This document shows, piece by piece, positions 50,548-60,513 of a stretch of DNA of 64,000 nucleotides; the stretch's first letter is position 1; each line of letters opens with the position of its first letter. The notes below the pieces were generated by a model that saw only the letters and a list, made by a program, of their open reading frames with translations, had not been told where the DNA came from and made no database searches. The position numbers and the translations under genes are program-made. This DNA comes from Natroniella sp046097105 (GTDB lineage: Bacteria; Bacillota; Halanaerobiia; Halobacteroidales; Halobacteroidaceae), in NCBI RefSeq assembly GCF_046097105.1, contig NZ_CP175562.1, positions 1,116,001 through 1,180,000 on the forward strand. Reading direction: 5' to 3'.

Positions 50548-51468
50548 TTAATTGAATAACTCTGGATGGATTACTTCAGCTAGTCTCTCTAAGGCAATTA
50601 TTAACCTTGGCCCAGCACGATTTAATAAATCAGCATCTAAAGGATAAACCCTTCCCTCTTTAATAGCCTTAATAGATTGAAACCTCTCCCTAGCTTGAAT
50701 TGATTCTTTACTAACTTCACTTTCATGAGAAACCAAATAAATATCAGGATCCTGTGTTAATAAGCTCTCAACACTATACTGCGGCCACTTTCCTTGAGCA
50801 TTATGGGCTATATTGATCCCACCAGCCAAATGAATCAAATCATCAATAAAAGTGCCAGCACCTGCCGTATATAAAGGCTCCTTCCAGACCTCATAAAACA
50901 CCTTAGGTCTTTCTTCATCTACTATATTCTTCTCAATAACCTCTCTTACTTCATTAATTTTATCATTCATTTCAGCTGTTAAACTGACTGCTTCATCCTG
51001 TTGGCCCATTAATTCTCCTACTAAACTAATCGTCTCGATAACTCCATTAACACTCTCTGGTGCTAAAGCTACTACATCAATTCCTAATTGCTCTAACCTT
51101 TGAATTGTCTCCTTGGGAGTAAGTTCAGCAGCCAATACTAAATCAGGCTGCAAACTAATTATTCTCTCCAAACTTGGCTCTGTAATTGTACCTATGCTAG
51201 TTATCTCTTGGGCAGCTTTAGGGTAATTATCATACTCTGTAACTCCTACTAGCTTATCTTCTCCTTGTAAAGCAAATACTATCTCAGTATGGCTAGGAGC
51301 TAATGAAACAATCTTAGCTGGTTCTTCTTCAACTACAATCTCTTTTCCTAAATCATCAACAATATTTACAGGATATTCTCTCGCCTCAACTATATCTCCT
51401 CCAACAAAATAAAGTGTTACTAAAACAAATAAAAATGTTATTACTGTTAATTTTCTTGTATTTTTCAT
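50548..51468 (-). CDS. periplasmic substrate-binding protein of the BtuF/FecB type
   Basis: The start is the ATG at 51468 (MKNTRKLTVITFLFVLV), where GGGAG is 9 bases upstream; the ATG at 51477 overlaps the ribosome site. A signal peptide covers the first ~28 residues. The two-lobe helical-linker fold is seen in KIVSLAPSHTEIVFALQGEDKLVGVTEYDNYP near residue 55 and SLERIISLQPDLVLAAELTPKETIQRLEQLGIDVVALAP near 100. No lipobox Cys is present, so it is soluble in the periplasm of a diderm. BtuF-like features suggest cobalamin, but no cobalamin riboswitch is visible upstream, so a siderophore remains possible. Confidence 0.9.
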   Translation of the reverse strand: MKNTRKLTVITFLFVLVTLYFVGGDIVEAREYPVNIVDDLGKEIVVEEEPAKIVSLAPSHTEIVFALQGEDKLVGVTEYDNYPKAAQEITSIGTITEPSLERIISLQPDLVLAAELTPKETIQRLEQLGIDVVALAPESVNGVIETISLVGELMGQQDEAVSLTAEMNDKINEVREVIEKNIVDEERPKVFYEVWKEPLYTAGAGTFIDDLIHLAGGINIAHNAQGKWPQYSVESLLTQDPDIYLVSHESEVSKESIQARERFQSIKAIKEGRVYPLDADLLNRAGPRLIIALERLAEVIHPELFN

Positions 51469-51594
51469 AATCTTCATCTCCCTTAATAAATTTTTATTCT
51501 TCTAATTAAAGAACTTTCAGTCCTTCTAGCAAAGATCGAAAATAATTTCTTCCTTCTGATATTTTGCTACAACTTATTGTTAACTGACCTTAAT

Positions 51595-52356
51595 CTACCT
51601 TTCTAAATCAAAATTACTATAATTAATTTTCATTCCCCGTTCTTTGATAATAGCTGAATCAACTGGCAACTCAACTATTTTCTCAGCAAACTCTTCGGTA
51701 ATCGAATAATTATTACTAAAATGAATTGGAATTAATAGATTCGGCTTAAGCTCTTTTGCAAAGTACTCACCACCTCGATAATAATCTTTTTTTAGCCTAG
51801 GGTCAACAGGTACAAAAGCTAAATCTATATCTACATCCGGTAGTTGGGCCAACTCCTCTTTGTACTCCCTTTCTTCCCGTTTTCTCTCAGCTGGACTAAA
51901 CTTATCCCAATGCCACCAATTTAAATCGCCAGCATGAAAGATAACTAAACCATCCACTTCAACTAAAAATGAAACCCCTTGGTCAGTCGTACCATAGGTA
52001 TTTACTGTAATATCTTCTAAATCCAGTTTTTGATACTTCTCCATTTGGTAATACTCTTCATCTTTATTATTTACTTGCAGATCAGCACTTAAAATATATT
52101 TTAAATTATCAGCCTTCTGCTTCCAATCAAAAATAACAGGATTAAAGTGATCACTATGATTATGAGAAACAAAGACTAGACCTTCCTCTTTATCTCGAAA
52201 TATATCCGGCTCAACTACTCCCGTTTCTAAACTTCGCTCCTTACCTGCTGAATTATCATTATAATAATCAAAAACTAATAATTTAGATTCAGTTTCTACT
52301 GCTACTCCACTATGATAAAGATGATAAACATTAGCTGTTTTGTTCAGCTTCTCCAT
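51595..52356 (-). CDS. metallo-beta-lactamase-fold hydrolase
   Basis: This 253-residue MBL-fold protein has the zinc motif VFVSHNHSDHFNPVIFDW near residue 62 (HxHxDH). A later His in VIFHAGDLNWWHWDKF near 133 and an Asp with it complete a binuclear metal site. It resembles the class of MBL hydrolases that act on lactones or phosphoesters; the exact substrate is unknown. The region rich in Tyr, Lys and Glu (KYQKLDLED, EREYKEELAQ) is between motifs. AAAGGAGG precedes the ATG. It lies upstream of the importer operon on the same strand with a 126-base gap, which argues for an independent unit. Confidence 0.86.
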   Translation of the reverse strand: MEKLNKTANVYHLYHSGVAVETESKLLVFDYYNDNSAGKERSLETGVVEPDIFRDKEEGLVFVSHNHSDHFNPVIFDWKQKADNLKYILSADLQVNNKDEEYYQMEKYQKLDLEDITVNTYGTTDQGVSFLVEVDGLVIFHAGDLNWWHWDKFSPAERKREEREYKEELAQLPDVDIDLAFVPVDPRLKKDYYRGGEYFAKELKPNLLIPIHFSNNYSITEEFAEKIVELPVDSAIIKERGMKINYSNFDLER

Positions 52357-52539
52357 TATTAATTCCTCCTTTAGATTAGTTATTTATTTATATTATTATC
52401 TAAAAAATCTAACTTGAAACTTTTTTATTTCTATATCAACCCACTAAAACAAAAATAACTCAAGTTTTTAAAATATCATCAATATTATTTTACTATACTT
52501 TCGTTGGAATTTAAATGAAAAATAAAAATCAACTCTTTT

Positions 52540-52590
52540 AAAGGGCCAACACCAAAAAGACTCTCACATGCTAAAATGAGAGCCTTTTAT
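52540..52590 (-). terminator. terminator of the small membrane-protein gene, part of a 50-bp duplicated cassette (copy A)
   Basis: On the minus strand AAAAGGCTCTCA ... TGAGAGTCTTTT forms a long stem followed by T residues, then GGTGTTGGCCCTTT. The same ~50 bases recur at 53235-53284 with only a handful of differences. It lies 26 bases after the 52616 stop codon. Confidence 0.82.
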
Positions 52591-52615
52591 ATGATTATAA
52601 TAATATCATCATTTA

Positions 52616-53095
52616 TTAACTTTCATTTAGACTTGATAATTGATTAGTTCGATAAACATAATAGGCTATACCGAAATGAATAATTAGAGATACTAAAAAA
52701 GTATATAACAAATTCCAATTTCTATAACTTAATAGATCATAGTTAATCAAAAAATAATGAACTACTACAGCAGCTAAAGGAAAAGCTATAATAATACTTA
52801 AAACAGCAGAAATTGTTTTAAATTTAACTAATAAATAAGAAAATGTAATAACAGTTGCAAACCAAGCAGTAGAAAGTAAGAGTGGAATATCATTAATAGT
52901 TAAAATATCAACATTGTTAAAATTCCAGAAGCCAAACATATTTTGCATTAAATAAACCAATATTAAAGCAAGTACCAGCCCTCCCACAAGCCCAATACTA
53001 AAAAACTCTTTAATATTTTGCTCAGGAACGACTAAAAACATAAAAAATAAAGATAAGAGTAAAATTAATCCTCCAGCTAGATTCTCCAAGCCCAA
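52616..53095 (-). CDS. small multi-pass membrane protein of unknown function
   Basis: I place the start at a TTG at 53095 (GAGG, 8 bases, TTG); an in-frame GTG at 53104 overlaps the ribosome site. The ~159-residue product has about five hydrophobic helices (NLAGGLILLLSLFFMFLVV, GLVGGLVLALILVYLM, IPLLLSTAWFATVITFSYLLV, AVLSIIIAFPLAAVVVHYFLI, LLYTFLVSLIIHFGIAYYV). No family is recognised. It is flanked by the two copies of a 50-bp terminator cassette, so the gene and its terminator may have moved or duplicated as a unit. Confidence 0.7.
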   Translation of the reverse strand: MGLENLAGGLILLLSLFFMFLVVPEQNIKEFFSIGLVGGLVLALILVYLMQNMFGFWNFNNVDILTINDIPLLLSTAWFATVITFSYLLVKFKTISAVLSIIIAFPLAAVVVHYFLINYDLLSYRNWNLLYTFLVSLIIHFGIAYYVYRTNQLSSLNES

Positions 53096-53234
53096 TTTTA
53101 TCACCTCTTAATTAACTTTTCCTTTCTTCAAATATATATACATCTAAAAATCTCTTTTAAATTTACAACAATATATTCAAGCAATTAAACAAACTCTGCG
53201 AAGTTAAAATATAAAAGAAATAACTTTAGAATAT

Positions 53235-53284
53235 AAAGGGCCAACACCAAAAAGACTCTCATCTGTTAAAATGAGAGTCTTTTC
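53235..53284 (-). terminator. terminator of the chemoreceptor gene, part of the duplicated cassette (copy B)
   Basis: On the minus strand AAAAGACTCTCAT ... ATGAGAGTCTTTT is followed by T residues and GGTGTTGGCCCTTT. It lies 27 bases after the 53311 stop and matches copy A at 52540-52590. Confidence 0.85.
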
Positions 53285-53310
53285 CCTAATTTGCAACAAC
53301 AAATTAAAGG

Positions 53311-54666
53311 TTATACCTTAAGGTCTTTTGATAATTCTTGTAATTGCTGTGTCATATCTGCTAACTCTTGTGCTGAGATAGATATTTCATTAGACATGCT
53401 CTGTATATCAAAAGCAGCCTCCTTTACTTCACCACTATCTTCTGCTAATTGAATACTTGCATTAGAGGTCTGTTCTACTTGATTTGAAGTCTCTTTTACT
53501 GCCTCTTTAATCTCATCAAATACAACCCCAGTTTTCTCTACAACCTCTTGACTTTCTTTAGACTTTAACTCTACTTCTTTAATCTTCTCTATTCCCTTTT
53601 TAGATTGTTTCTGGGTCTCAGTAACCAGAGTAGAAATTTTATCTGTTGCCGTAGCAGTTTCACTTGCTAATTCTCTTATTTCATCTGCTACCACAGCAAA
53701 ACCTTGTCCATGTTCTCCCGCTCTTGCTGCCTCTATTGCGGCATTTAAAGCTAATAAATTGGTCTGTTCAGCAATATTAGTAATTAAATCTACTATCTCC
53801 TCTATCTCTTTGGAAACATTATCTAAATTACCAATCACTTCTACTGCTTCATCAACTACTTCATTGATCTTTCTAATACTCTTTACTGTATCCTCAATAT
53901 TTTTGCTACCAAGATTGGTTTGTGAATTAGCTTCTTGAGAAAAGCTGGCAACTTCTTCTGAGCTAGCTGAAATTTCTTGTATTCCTGCTGAAATATTATC
54001 TATTAAATTATTAGTCGTTTCAATTGTTGCACTTCCCTCTTCTGCTGATGCAGATAATTCTGCACTATGGGCTGAAACATTTTCAATGATTTCTTTGATT
54101 CTTTCCCCTGTTTCTTCTAGCTTTTTAGATATTATTGTGGCTTCTTTTTCACTTTGCTCTGCAATTTTAATTAAATCATCTCCCCATTTAGTAGAGAAAT
54201 ATAAGACTACTGCAACTCCAATCAAAATAACCATATAACTAACAAACTCACCAACAACTGCCAACTCTTCAACCATTATTGTTGTTGGAGAAGATATAAA
54301 TAAAGTAGTTAAGATAATAATTTGAATAATACTGAAAACAAGCAAGACCTTCTTTTGGTTATATAAAGAAGCTAAAGCTAATGAGAACATACAAATAAGA
54401 AACAACCTTGCATTTCCACCTTGTAAATAAGATAAAATTATGACGCCAATAGTTGGAATCATCGGTAGAATTATAGCCTCTATAAAAGTATTAATTTTAA
54501 CTTTATAGATTACTAATCCTAATAAAGCAACTGATAAAGGAGCCAACATTGCCATGATGTCTCCACGTAAAATTTGGCCTACCGATATTAATAAAGCAAC
54601 TACCCATAAAATAATTACAATTGTTTTGCTTGCCCTTTGGCTATGATTACTTTCTTTAATTTCCAT
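53311..54666 (-). CDS. methyl-accepting chemotaxis protein with a membrane-embedded N-terminal sensor
   Basis: This 451-residue chemoreceptor has an N-terminal region (about residues 14-170) of some five to six membrane helices without a periplasmic ligand domain or HAMP motif. The cytoplasmic coiled coil follows (SAHSAELSASAEEGSATIE...). The highly conserved signalling hairpin is at IAEQTNLLALNAAIEAARAGEHGQGFAVVADEIRELA near residues 297-334, which binds CheA and CheW. It ends ELADMTQQLQELSKDLKV. The sensor type suggests it detects a membrane-borne or energy-related signal. GGAGAGG precedes the ATG. A single-gene unit with its own terminator. Confidence 0.92.
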   Translation of the reverse strand: MEIKESNHSQRASKTIVIILWVVALLISVGQILRGDIMAMLAPLSVALLGLVIYKVKINTFIEAIILPMIPTIGVIILSYLQGGNARLFLICMFSLALASLYNQKKVLLVFSIIQIIILTTLFISSPTTIMVEELAVVGEFVSYMVILIGVAVVLYFSTKWGDDLIKIAEQSEKEATIISKKLEETGERIKEIIENVSAHSAELSASAEEGSATIETTNNLIDNISAGIQEISASSEEVASFSQEANSQTNLGSKNIEDTVKSIRKINEVVDEAVEVIGNLDNVSKEIEEIVDLITNIAEQTNLLALNAAIEAARAGEHGQGFAVVADEIRELASETATATDKISTLVTETQKQSKKGIEKIKEVELKSKESQEVVEKTGVVFDEIKEAVKETSNQVEQTSNASIQLAEDSGEVKEAAFDIQSMSNEISISAQELADMTQQLQELSKDLKV

Positions 54667-54791
54667 TCTAATAACCTCTCCTTTATTTCTATAAGTTGAT
54701 TAATTGCTTTCTATCTATTATTATAATTAGAGATTTAAATACAATATCCTTTTAAATCTTTATATACTTGCCAAAGAAGAATCATTGAAAT

Positions 54792-54827
54792 AAAAAAAGA
54801 TATAAAGAACTTAAGTTCTTTATATCT
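54792..54827 (-). terminator. terminator of the efflux operon
   Basis: On the minus strand the perfect palindrome AGATATAAAGAACTT / AAGTTCTTTATATCT is followed by seven T residues, 35 bases after the RND gene stop codon. Confidence 0.9.
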
Positions 54828-54861
54828 TCTTTATATAAACCCTAACTATTCTTTTTTATTA

Positions 54862-57800
54862 TTAATTATCAATCGTTACCTCTTCATCACTTTGAATATT
54901 AAGCAATCCTTTCAAGAAATTACTCAAATCATCGAGAATAGAATAAAAACAAGGTATTACAACTAAGGTCAAGATAGTAGAAAATAACAACCCACTAATT
55001 ACAACCACTGCCATCGGTTGTTGCACTTCAGCACCATCACCTAATCCAAAGGCCAACGGAATCAAAGCCAAAGCAGTAGTCAATGTCGTCATCATAACCG
55101 GCCGCAATCTAATTGGTCCAGCATTCAAGATAGCTTCACGGCGAGGTTCACTTTCTCGCCTCACATTAATGTAATCAACCATTACAATAGCATTATTAAC
55201 AACAATACCTGCTAGCATAATTACACCGATAATTCCTGGTACACTTAAAGGCATTCCAGTAACTACTAACCCCAAAGCCGCTCCTATCAAAGCTAGTGGA
55301 ACAGTTAACATAATCGTAAAAGGGTGTAGTAAAGACTCAAACTGAGAAGCCATCACCATATAAACCAAAACTACTGCCAAAATCATAGCAAGGCCTAAAT
55401 CACCAAATGCATCCTGTTGATCCTCAAATTCTCCTCCATAACTGATCGTATAACCATCAGGAATATCAAGTTGATCAACCCGCTCTTCAATATCAGCTTG
55501 AACTGCTCCTAAACTTCGCTCATGAAGGTGTGTACTAACTGTAATAGTTCGTTGTTGATTCTCCCGTTCAATACTGGTCAACCCTGCAGCTAACTCAACA
55601 TCAGCAACTTGAGAAAGAGGAACTACTACCCCTTGTGGTGAAGTCAGTTTTAGATCCATTAACTGATTAATATTTTCTCTATACTCCTCAGCCAAACGAA
55701 CCCGCACATCAAACTCCTCTCCACCTTCCTTGTATTGAGTGGCTACTTGCCCATCCATTGCCATTCTGATCGTCGAAGCTATCTGTTGTACACTAAACCC
55801 TAAATCTCTAGCTCGATGACGATCAATATCAACCTGTACTTCAGGTCGACTCTCATCAATACTCAATCCTACATTACGTGTTCCCTCAACTGCTTCCACT
55901 TCAGGTTCAATTCTGTGGGCCAACTGACTTAAAATATCAAGATCTGAGCCAGAAATAGTAATCTGAATAGGAGCACCAACTCCACCGCCACCCATTCCAG
56001 TAATCGGAGTAACTCTGATATCTGCACCAGCAATATCAGCTACTAACCCTCTTACCTCCTCAGCAACAACAGAAGTACTCCGTTCTCTATCACTCAAACC
56101 AACCAATTCAACAGTAACTTGGCCCGTATTAGAGTTATTACCACCAGCTTGACTGGAGTAATGTCTCAACTCAGGAATTTCTTCTAACCTTCGTTCAACT
56201 TCCTTAACTACTCGATCAGTCTCTCTAAGTGCCTCTCCTTCAGGCAATTCAACCCGAATATTAAAAATACCTTGATCAGCATCAGGAATAAACTCAGTTT
56301 CCAAAGGAATAATATCTGTTATTACTCCTGCTCCAAAGAGAAGAACAAAAATAACTAATGACACCAAAACAAAATAACGATACTGTAAGGACTTATCTAA
56401 AATCCTTTGATAACCCTTTCTAATCCAGCCAAATTCAACCTCACCTTCATCTTCCACAATAACTGCATCTTCATTGACCTTTAAAAATTTAGCTGCCAGC
56501 ATTGGAATAAAAGTCAAAGCAACAAGCAAAGAAGCAACCAAAGAAAAACTTACAGCCCAAGCCAAAGCACCAAAGATCTGAGAAGCCAAACCTTCAATAT
56601 AAACTACTGGTAAAAAGACAGCTGCTGTCGTTAATGTTGAAGCCAAAATTGCTGTTCCTACCTCAGCAGTTCCTTTTTTCGCTGCTTCAATCTTACTTTT
56701 TCCTTCCTGTTGAAAACGATAAATATTCTCTAACACAACAATTGCATTATCGACCAACATACCAATTCCTAAAGCCAAACCACCTAAGGTCATTAAATTT
56801 AAAGTCATATCAGCAAAATACATCAAAACAATAGCTGTAACAATTGAAACTGGAATTGCAGTTCCAACAATAAATGTACTACGAATATTTCTTAAAAATA
56901 ATAACAGTACAACTATTGCTAAAAGTCCACCTAAAACTGCATTCCGTTGAACATTATCAATAGCATCTTCAATAAACTCAGCTTGATTATTGACAACTGT
57001 CAATTCAAAATTATCCTCATTACTTTGAATCTTCTCTACCTCTTCTAAAACTGCATTAGCTACTTGAACAGTATTACTTCCACTTTGATCTTGAATTTCA
57101 AGACTAATGCTCTCTTCTCCATTTAAATAACTATAAACAGAACGTTCCTTGTAGTCATCCCTTACTTCAGCAAACTCTGCTAAATCAACCCTGACCCCTT
57201 CTTGATTCATCAGTTGAATCTCTCTAATCTGATCAACTGATTCAAACTCACCAGCAGTTCTAATCAAAAGATCCTTTGTTCCATGATCAACTGAGCCACC
57301 ACTGATATTGACATTCTCAGTTCTCAACTGTTCAATTACATCTTGAAAGCTAAACCCATAATAAATCATTCGGTCTGGATCAATATCAACCTGTATCTCT
57401 CTCTCTAAACCTCCTGAAATATCAACACTAGCTACTCCAGGCACTCGTTCCAAAGCAGGTTCAACTACATCTTCAGCTAAATTCCGCAATTCTGCTAAGT
57501 TCATATCCCCAGCTAACTCTAAATTCATAACGGGCATACTATCAAGATCAAATCTAACTATCCGTGGCTTATCAACATCATCAGGGAGAAAATCTTCAAT
57601 CATCTCTACATTCTCACGCATATCCAAAGTAGCAAAATCTAAATCAGTTCCCCAGTCAAACTCGATAAAGACTATCGAACGATCAGGGTGAGAAGAAGAA
57701 GTGACATTTGTTACATTGTCAACCAAAGCAATAGTCTCCTCAATAGGTTGAGTTACACTCTCTTCAATCTCACTTGGGGTTGCACCATCATAATTGGTCA

Positions 57801-57942
57801 TTACAACTGCATAGGGAAGATCCATCTCCGGCATCAAATCAACTGGCATCAATGGCAAAGAAACTGCACCTAAAATAATAACTGCCAGTACAATCATGGT
57901 AATAGTAACCGAACGATCAACAGAGAAATCAGATAATTTCAT
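54862..57942 (-). CDS. RND-family efflux pump (AcrB/MexB type)
   Basis: This 1026-residue inner-membrane transporter has the two symmetric halves of the RND family: a first helix (VTITMIVLAVIILGAVSLPLMPVDLMPEMDLP), large porter loops, and TM4 with the proton-relay Asp in LALGIGMLVDNAIVVLENIYR near residue 395. The second half is similar (FESLLHPFTIMLTVPLALIGA, VPGIIGVIMLAGIVVNNAIVMVDYINVRR, ALIPLAFGLGDGAEVQQPMAVVVISGLL). Its start overlaps the end of the adaptor gene by 1 base. It takes substrates from the periplasm or membrane and passes them to the adaptor and TolC. The exact substrate class is unknown. Confidence 0.95.
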   Translation of the reverse strand: MKLSDFSVDRSVTITMIVLAVIILGAVSLPLMPVDLMPEMDLPYAVVMTNYDGATPSEIEESVTQPIEETIALVDNVTNVTSSSHPDRSIVFIEFDWGTDLDFATLDMRENVEMIEDFLPDDVDKPRIVRFDLDSMPVMNLELAGDMNLAELRNLAEDVVEPALERVPGVASVDISGGLEREIQVDIDPDRMIYYGFSFQDVIEQLRTENVNISGGSVDHGTKDLLIRTAGEFESVDQIREIQLMNQEGVRVDLAEFAEVRDDYKERSVYSYLNGEESISLEIQDQSGSNTVQVANAVLEEVEKIQSNEDNFELTVVNNQAEFIEDAIDNVQRNAVLGGLLAIVVLLLFLRNIRSTFIVGTAIPVSIVTAIVLMYFADMTLNLMTLGGLALGIGMLVDNAIVVLENIYRFQQEGKSKIEAAKKGTAEVGTAILASTLTTAAVFLPVVYIEGLASQIFGALAWAVSFSLVASLLVALTFIPMLAAKFLKVNEDAVIVEDEGEVEFGWIRKGYQRILDKSLQYRYFVLVSLVIFVLLFGAGVITDIIPLETEFIPDADQGIFNIRVELPEGEALRETDRVVKEVERRLEEIPELRHYSSQAGGNNSNTGQVTVELVGLSDRERSTSVVAEEVRGLVADIAGADIRVTPITGMGGGGVGAPIQITISGSDLDILSQLAHRIEPEVEAVEGTRNVGLSIDESRPEVQVDIDRHRARDLGFSVQQIASTIRMAMDGQVATQYKEGGEEFDVRVRLAEEYRENINQLMDLKLTSPQGVVVPLSQVADVELAAGLTSIERENQQRTITVSTHLHERSLGAVQADIEERVDQLDIPDGYTISYGGEFEDQQDAFGDLGLAMILAVVLVYMVMASQFESLLHPFTIMLTVPLALIGAALGLVVTGMPLSVPGIIGVIMLAGIVVNNAIVMVDYINVRRESEPRREAILNAGPIRLRPVMMTTLTTALALIPLAFGLGDGAEVQQPMAVVVISGLLFSTILTLVVIPCFYSILDDLSNFLKGLLNIQSDEEVTIDN

Positions 57943-59189
57943 TAGTTACCACCCCGCTCCACGATCTGGATCTTATCTCCATCATTCAAGTTATCTTGGC
58001 CTCGAATAATTACTTGTTCGCCAACCTCAACACCTGATTTAATAGCTATCTTTTGATCACCCATTAACCCAGTCTCAACTTCTCTTCTTTCCGCTTGACC
58101 ATCTTGATAAACAAAAACAACCTCTTGACCATTATCTAAAACAATAACTTCCTGTGGTAACACAATTTTTTCTTCACTTCTTTCTATTTCAATCTGAATT
58201 CTACTATACATTCCACCTTTGATCAAAGCATTTTGATTCTTTAAATTAATCTGAATCCCGTAACTTCGATTTTCACCAGCAACTGGACTGATTTCAGTTA
58301 ATTCTCCTTCATATTCTTCTTCTAAAGATGGAATTTCAATCTGACTTAGCTGGCCAACTTGAACTTGATTAGTATATCTTTCACTCAAATCAGCACTTAC
58401 CTTAACCTCTTCAAGATCAGCTATTGCAACAACTGGTGAATTAGCTACCATCTCTCCAGCCTCAATATTTAAATTATAAACCTGACCATCAATAGGAGCA
58501 GTCACTACTCTATTATCATACTGAATCTTGGCCCCATCTAATCCAGCTTCGGCTTGTTCTACTTCTGCTTTAGCAGCCTCAACCTCTTCATCTCTAGCTC
58601 CAATCTTAACCATCTTTAAGTTCAAATCAGCTAATTGATACTCCTTACTAGCATTGATATACTCTAATTCACTCTGTTCAAACTGCTGATTGGAGATTGC
58701 ATTTTTTTGATACAGCTCTTGTTGACGCTGATACTCTCTTTTAACCTGTTGATATCCACTTTCAGCCTGCTCTAACTGTAACTTCAACTGTTCAATCTTC
58801 TCTTCTCGTTCTCCAGCTAAAATACGATCCAAATTAGCCTGAGCAGCTTTTAAAGCAGCTTGAGCTTGATTTAACTCAACTCGTAAAGGTTCTTCATCAA
58901 TCTTAAGTAATCGCTCACCTTCTTTTACCTGCTGTCCAGTCGAAACATAAACTTCCACTACTTCCCCTTGAGCTTGAGGAGTTACTTGCACCTCTTTACT
59001 CGGCTCCGTTCGACCTCCTAAAGTTATATAATTAACTACTTCTCCTACCTGTGCCTCTTCTACCTCAACAGCTACTTCTTGTTGCATATTATTTGAAGCA
59101 GTTGTCTCTTCTGCTTCCTCTCCATTACTACAAGCAACAGTTACTAATGAAAGTAATAAAACCACTACGACTATCTTTAATTTATTCAT
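57942..59189 (-). CDS. efflux adaptor (membrane-fusion) lipoprotein
   Basis: This 415-residue periplasmic adaptor has a lipoprotein signal (LLLSLVTVACSNGEEAEE, acylated Cys near residue 20). The biotinyl-lipoyl half domain (VVEVYVSTGQQVKEGERLLKIDEEPLRVELNQ) is near 73-103, followed by a long coiled coil (about 105-220, alternating ELNQAQAALKAAQANL and ERQQELYQKNAISNQQFEQ). The rest is a beta-barrel domain with VTAPIDGQVYNLNIEAGEMV near 232 and GMYSRIQIEIE near 325. It bridges the RND pump and TolC. AGGTAGGAAGG precedes the ATG, 5 bases after the tolC-like gene. Confidence 0.94.
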   Translation of the reverse strand: MNKLKIVVVVLLLSLVTVACSNGEEAEETTASNNMQQEVAVEVEEAQVGEVVNYITLGGRTEPSKEVQVTPQAQGEVVEVYVSTGQQVKEGERLLKIDEEPLRVELNQAQAALKAAQANLDRILAGEREEKIEQLKLQLEQAESGYQQVKREYQRQQELYQKNAISNQQFEQSELEYINASKEYQLADLNLKMVKIGARDEEVEAAKAEVEQAEAGLDGAKIQYDNRVVTAPIDGQVYNLNIEAGEMVANSPVVAIADLEEVKVSADLSERYTNQVQVGQLSQIEIPSLEEEYEGELTEISPVAGENRSYGIQINLKNQNALIKGGMYSRIQIEIERSEEKIVLPQEVIVLDNGQEVVFVYQDGQAERREVETGLMGDQKIAIKSGVEVGEQVIIRGQDNLNDGDKIQIVERGGN

Positions 59190-59194
59190 CCTTC

Positions 59195-60472
59195 CTACCT
59201 CCCAATTCCTTTAACTTGATAAAGCTTAGCCACAGCTAAATTATAATCATAAATTGCACTCAAATAATCACTCTTTATCTGCTGATAAGTTGCTTCGGCC
59301 TCAAGAAGATCATTAGTGGTAATTAATCCTTGTCTATAGCTAGCTTTATTCTCTTTTAAATTTTCCTCTGCCTTTTCTAAGCTCAACTCCATTAACTTGA
59401 TCCCTTCTCTAGTCTCACTAACTTTTAACAATGCTTCTTCAATTTCTAACTCAATCAAACCTTTCAAATCATCAGATCTTAAATCTAAAATATCAAGTTC
59501 CTCTTCAATCTGAACAAGCTCAGCTCTTCGCTCTCCACCATCATACAAATTATAGCTTAAACCAAGACTTACTCTCCAATCACCATCAACTGTAAAGCTA
59601 TCATCTTGAGCTTCATAATTACCACTTAAAAATAAATTTGGATGAGCTTCTCCCTTCTTTCGTTCCAAATTCAACTCTACAATTTCACGATTGAGCTCTA
59701 ATAATTCCAAATCCAAGCGATTATTAAAAGCAATTTCTTTTACTTTATCGAACTGATAACCTTTTTCTTCCCAATCCAATTGTTTGACCAACTCCACCTC
59801 AGTCTCCCGAGGAAGATTAAGAGTATTCTTTAAAGCCAATTCAGCTAATTTAGCTCCATTTTTGGCTCTTAAAAACCCCTGCTCAGCTTGTAATTTCTGA
59901 GTCTGAGCTTGAAGTAAATTAGTTCGAGTAAAGATACCGACTTCATAGTTGGCCTCCGCAGTCTGTACATAATCTTCAATCCGCTCTAAACTCTTTTTAC
60001 TAACCTGAACCATATCTTTAGCCTTTAAAAGGTTATAATATTGTTCGCTAACTTGATAAGCCAAATCTTTTTTCTTCTCTTCTAACTCTTTTTGAGCCGC
60101 TAACACCCCTTTTTGAGCTTGCTGATAGCCAATACTTCGTTGGCCCCCAGTATAAAGAGGTAATTCTAAATCAAGACTGGTAGTGAAAATGTCCTGAGAA
60201 CCTTCCCCTACTGATAATTCTGGCGCCTCACCCAACCTTGTATATCCAGCTCCCAAATCCAACTGTGGATAAAAGCTAGACCGAGCAATATCGACTTGCT
60301 TTTCAGCAATCTTGACTTCCCTTCTCAAACTTTCAATCTGGTTATTATTCTCTAAAGCCAGCTCAACCGCCTCTTCTTCGGTCAATTTAATCGACTCTGC
60401 TCCTAAAATAGGTAAAGTTATAATAACTAAAGCAAATAAAACTAGCAAACTAGTCAACTTAACTTTTTTCAT
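59195..60472 (-). CDS. TolC-family outer-membrane efflux channel
   Basis: The start is the ATG at 60472 (MKKVKLTSLLVLF), with AAAGGGGG upstream. The ~425-residue protein has a signal peptide ending near residue 25 and then two internally repeated TolC halves of long helices with barrel strands: EEAVELALENNNQIESLRREV near 35, FYPQLDLGAGYTRL near 70, and the second half KEIAFNNRLDLELLELNREIVELNLER with SLGLSYNLYDGGER near 300. It forms the tunnel across the outer membrane for the pump genes downstream, which confirms a two-membrane envelope. Confidence 0.94.
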   Translation of the reverse strand: MKKVKLTSLLVLFALVIITLPILGAESIKLTEEEAVELALENNNQIESLRREVKIAEKQVDIARSSFYPQLDLGAGYTRLGEAPELSVGEGSQDIFTTSLDLELPLYTGGQRSIGYQQAQKGVLAAQKELEEKKKDLAYQVSEQYYNLLKAKDMVQVSKKSLERIEDYVQTAEANYEVGIFTRTNLLQAQTQKLQAEQGFLRAKNGAKLAELALKNTLNLPRETEVELVKQLDWEEKGYQFDKVKEIAFNNRLDLELLELNREIVELNLERKKGEAHPNLFLSGNYEAQDDSFTVDGDWRVSLGLSYNLYDGGERRAELVQIEEELDILDLRSDDLKGLIELEIEEALLKVSETREGIKLMELSLEKAEENLKENKASYRQGLITTNDLLEAEATYQQIKSDYLSAIYDYNLAVAKLYQVKGIGR

Positions 60473-60513
60473 ATGTATCCCCCTTTTCACCTCTTAATCA
60501 ACAATAACTAAAA

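Noticed and set aside
51469..51594. Possible cobalamin riboswitch upstream of the BtuF-type gene
   Set aside because: The gap is only 126 bases, too short for the usual ~200-base cobalamin element, and no AGCCACTG-like B12 box is visible.
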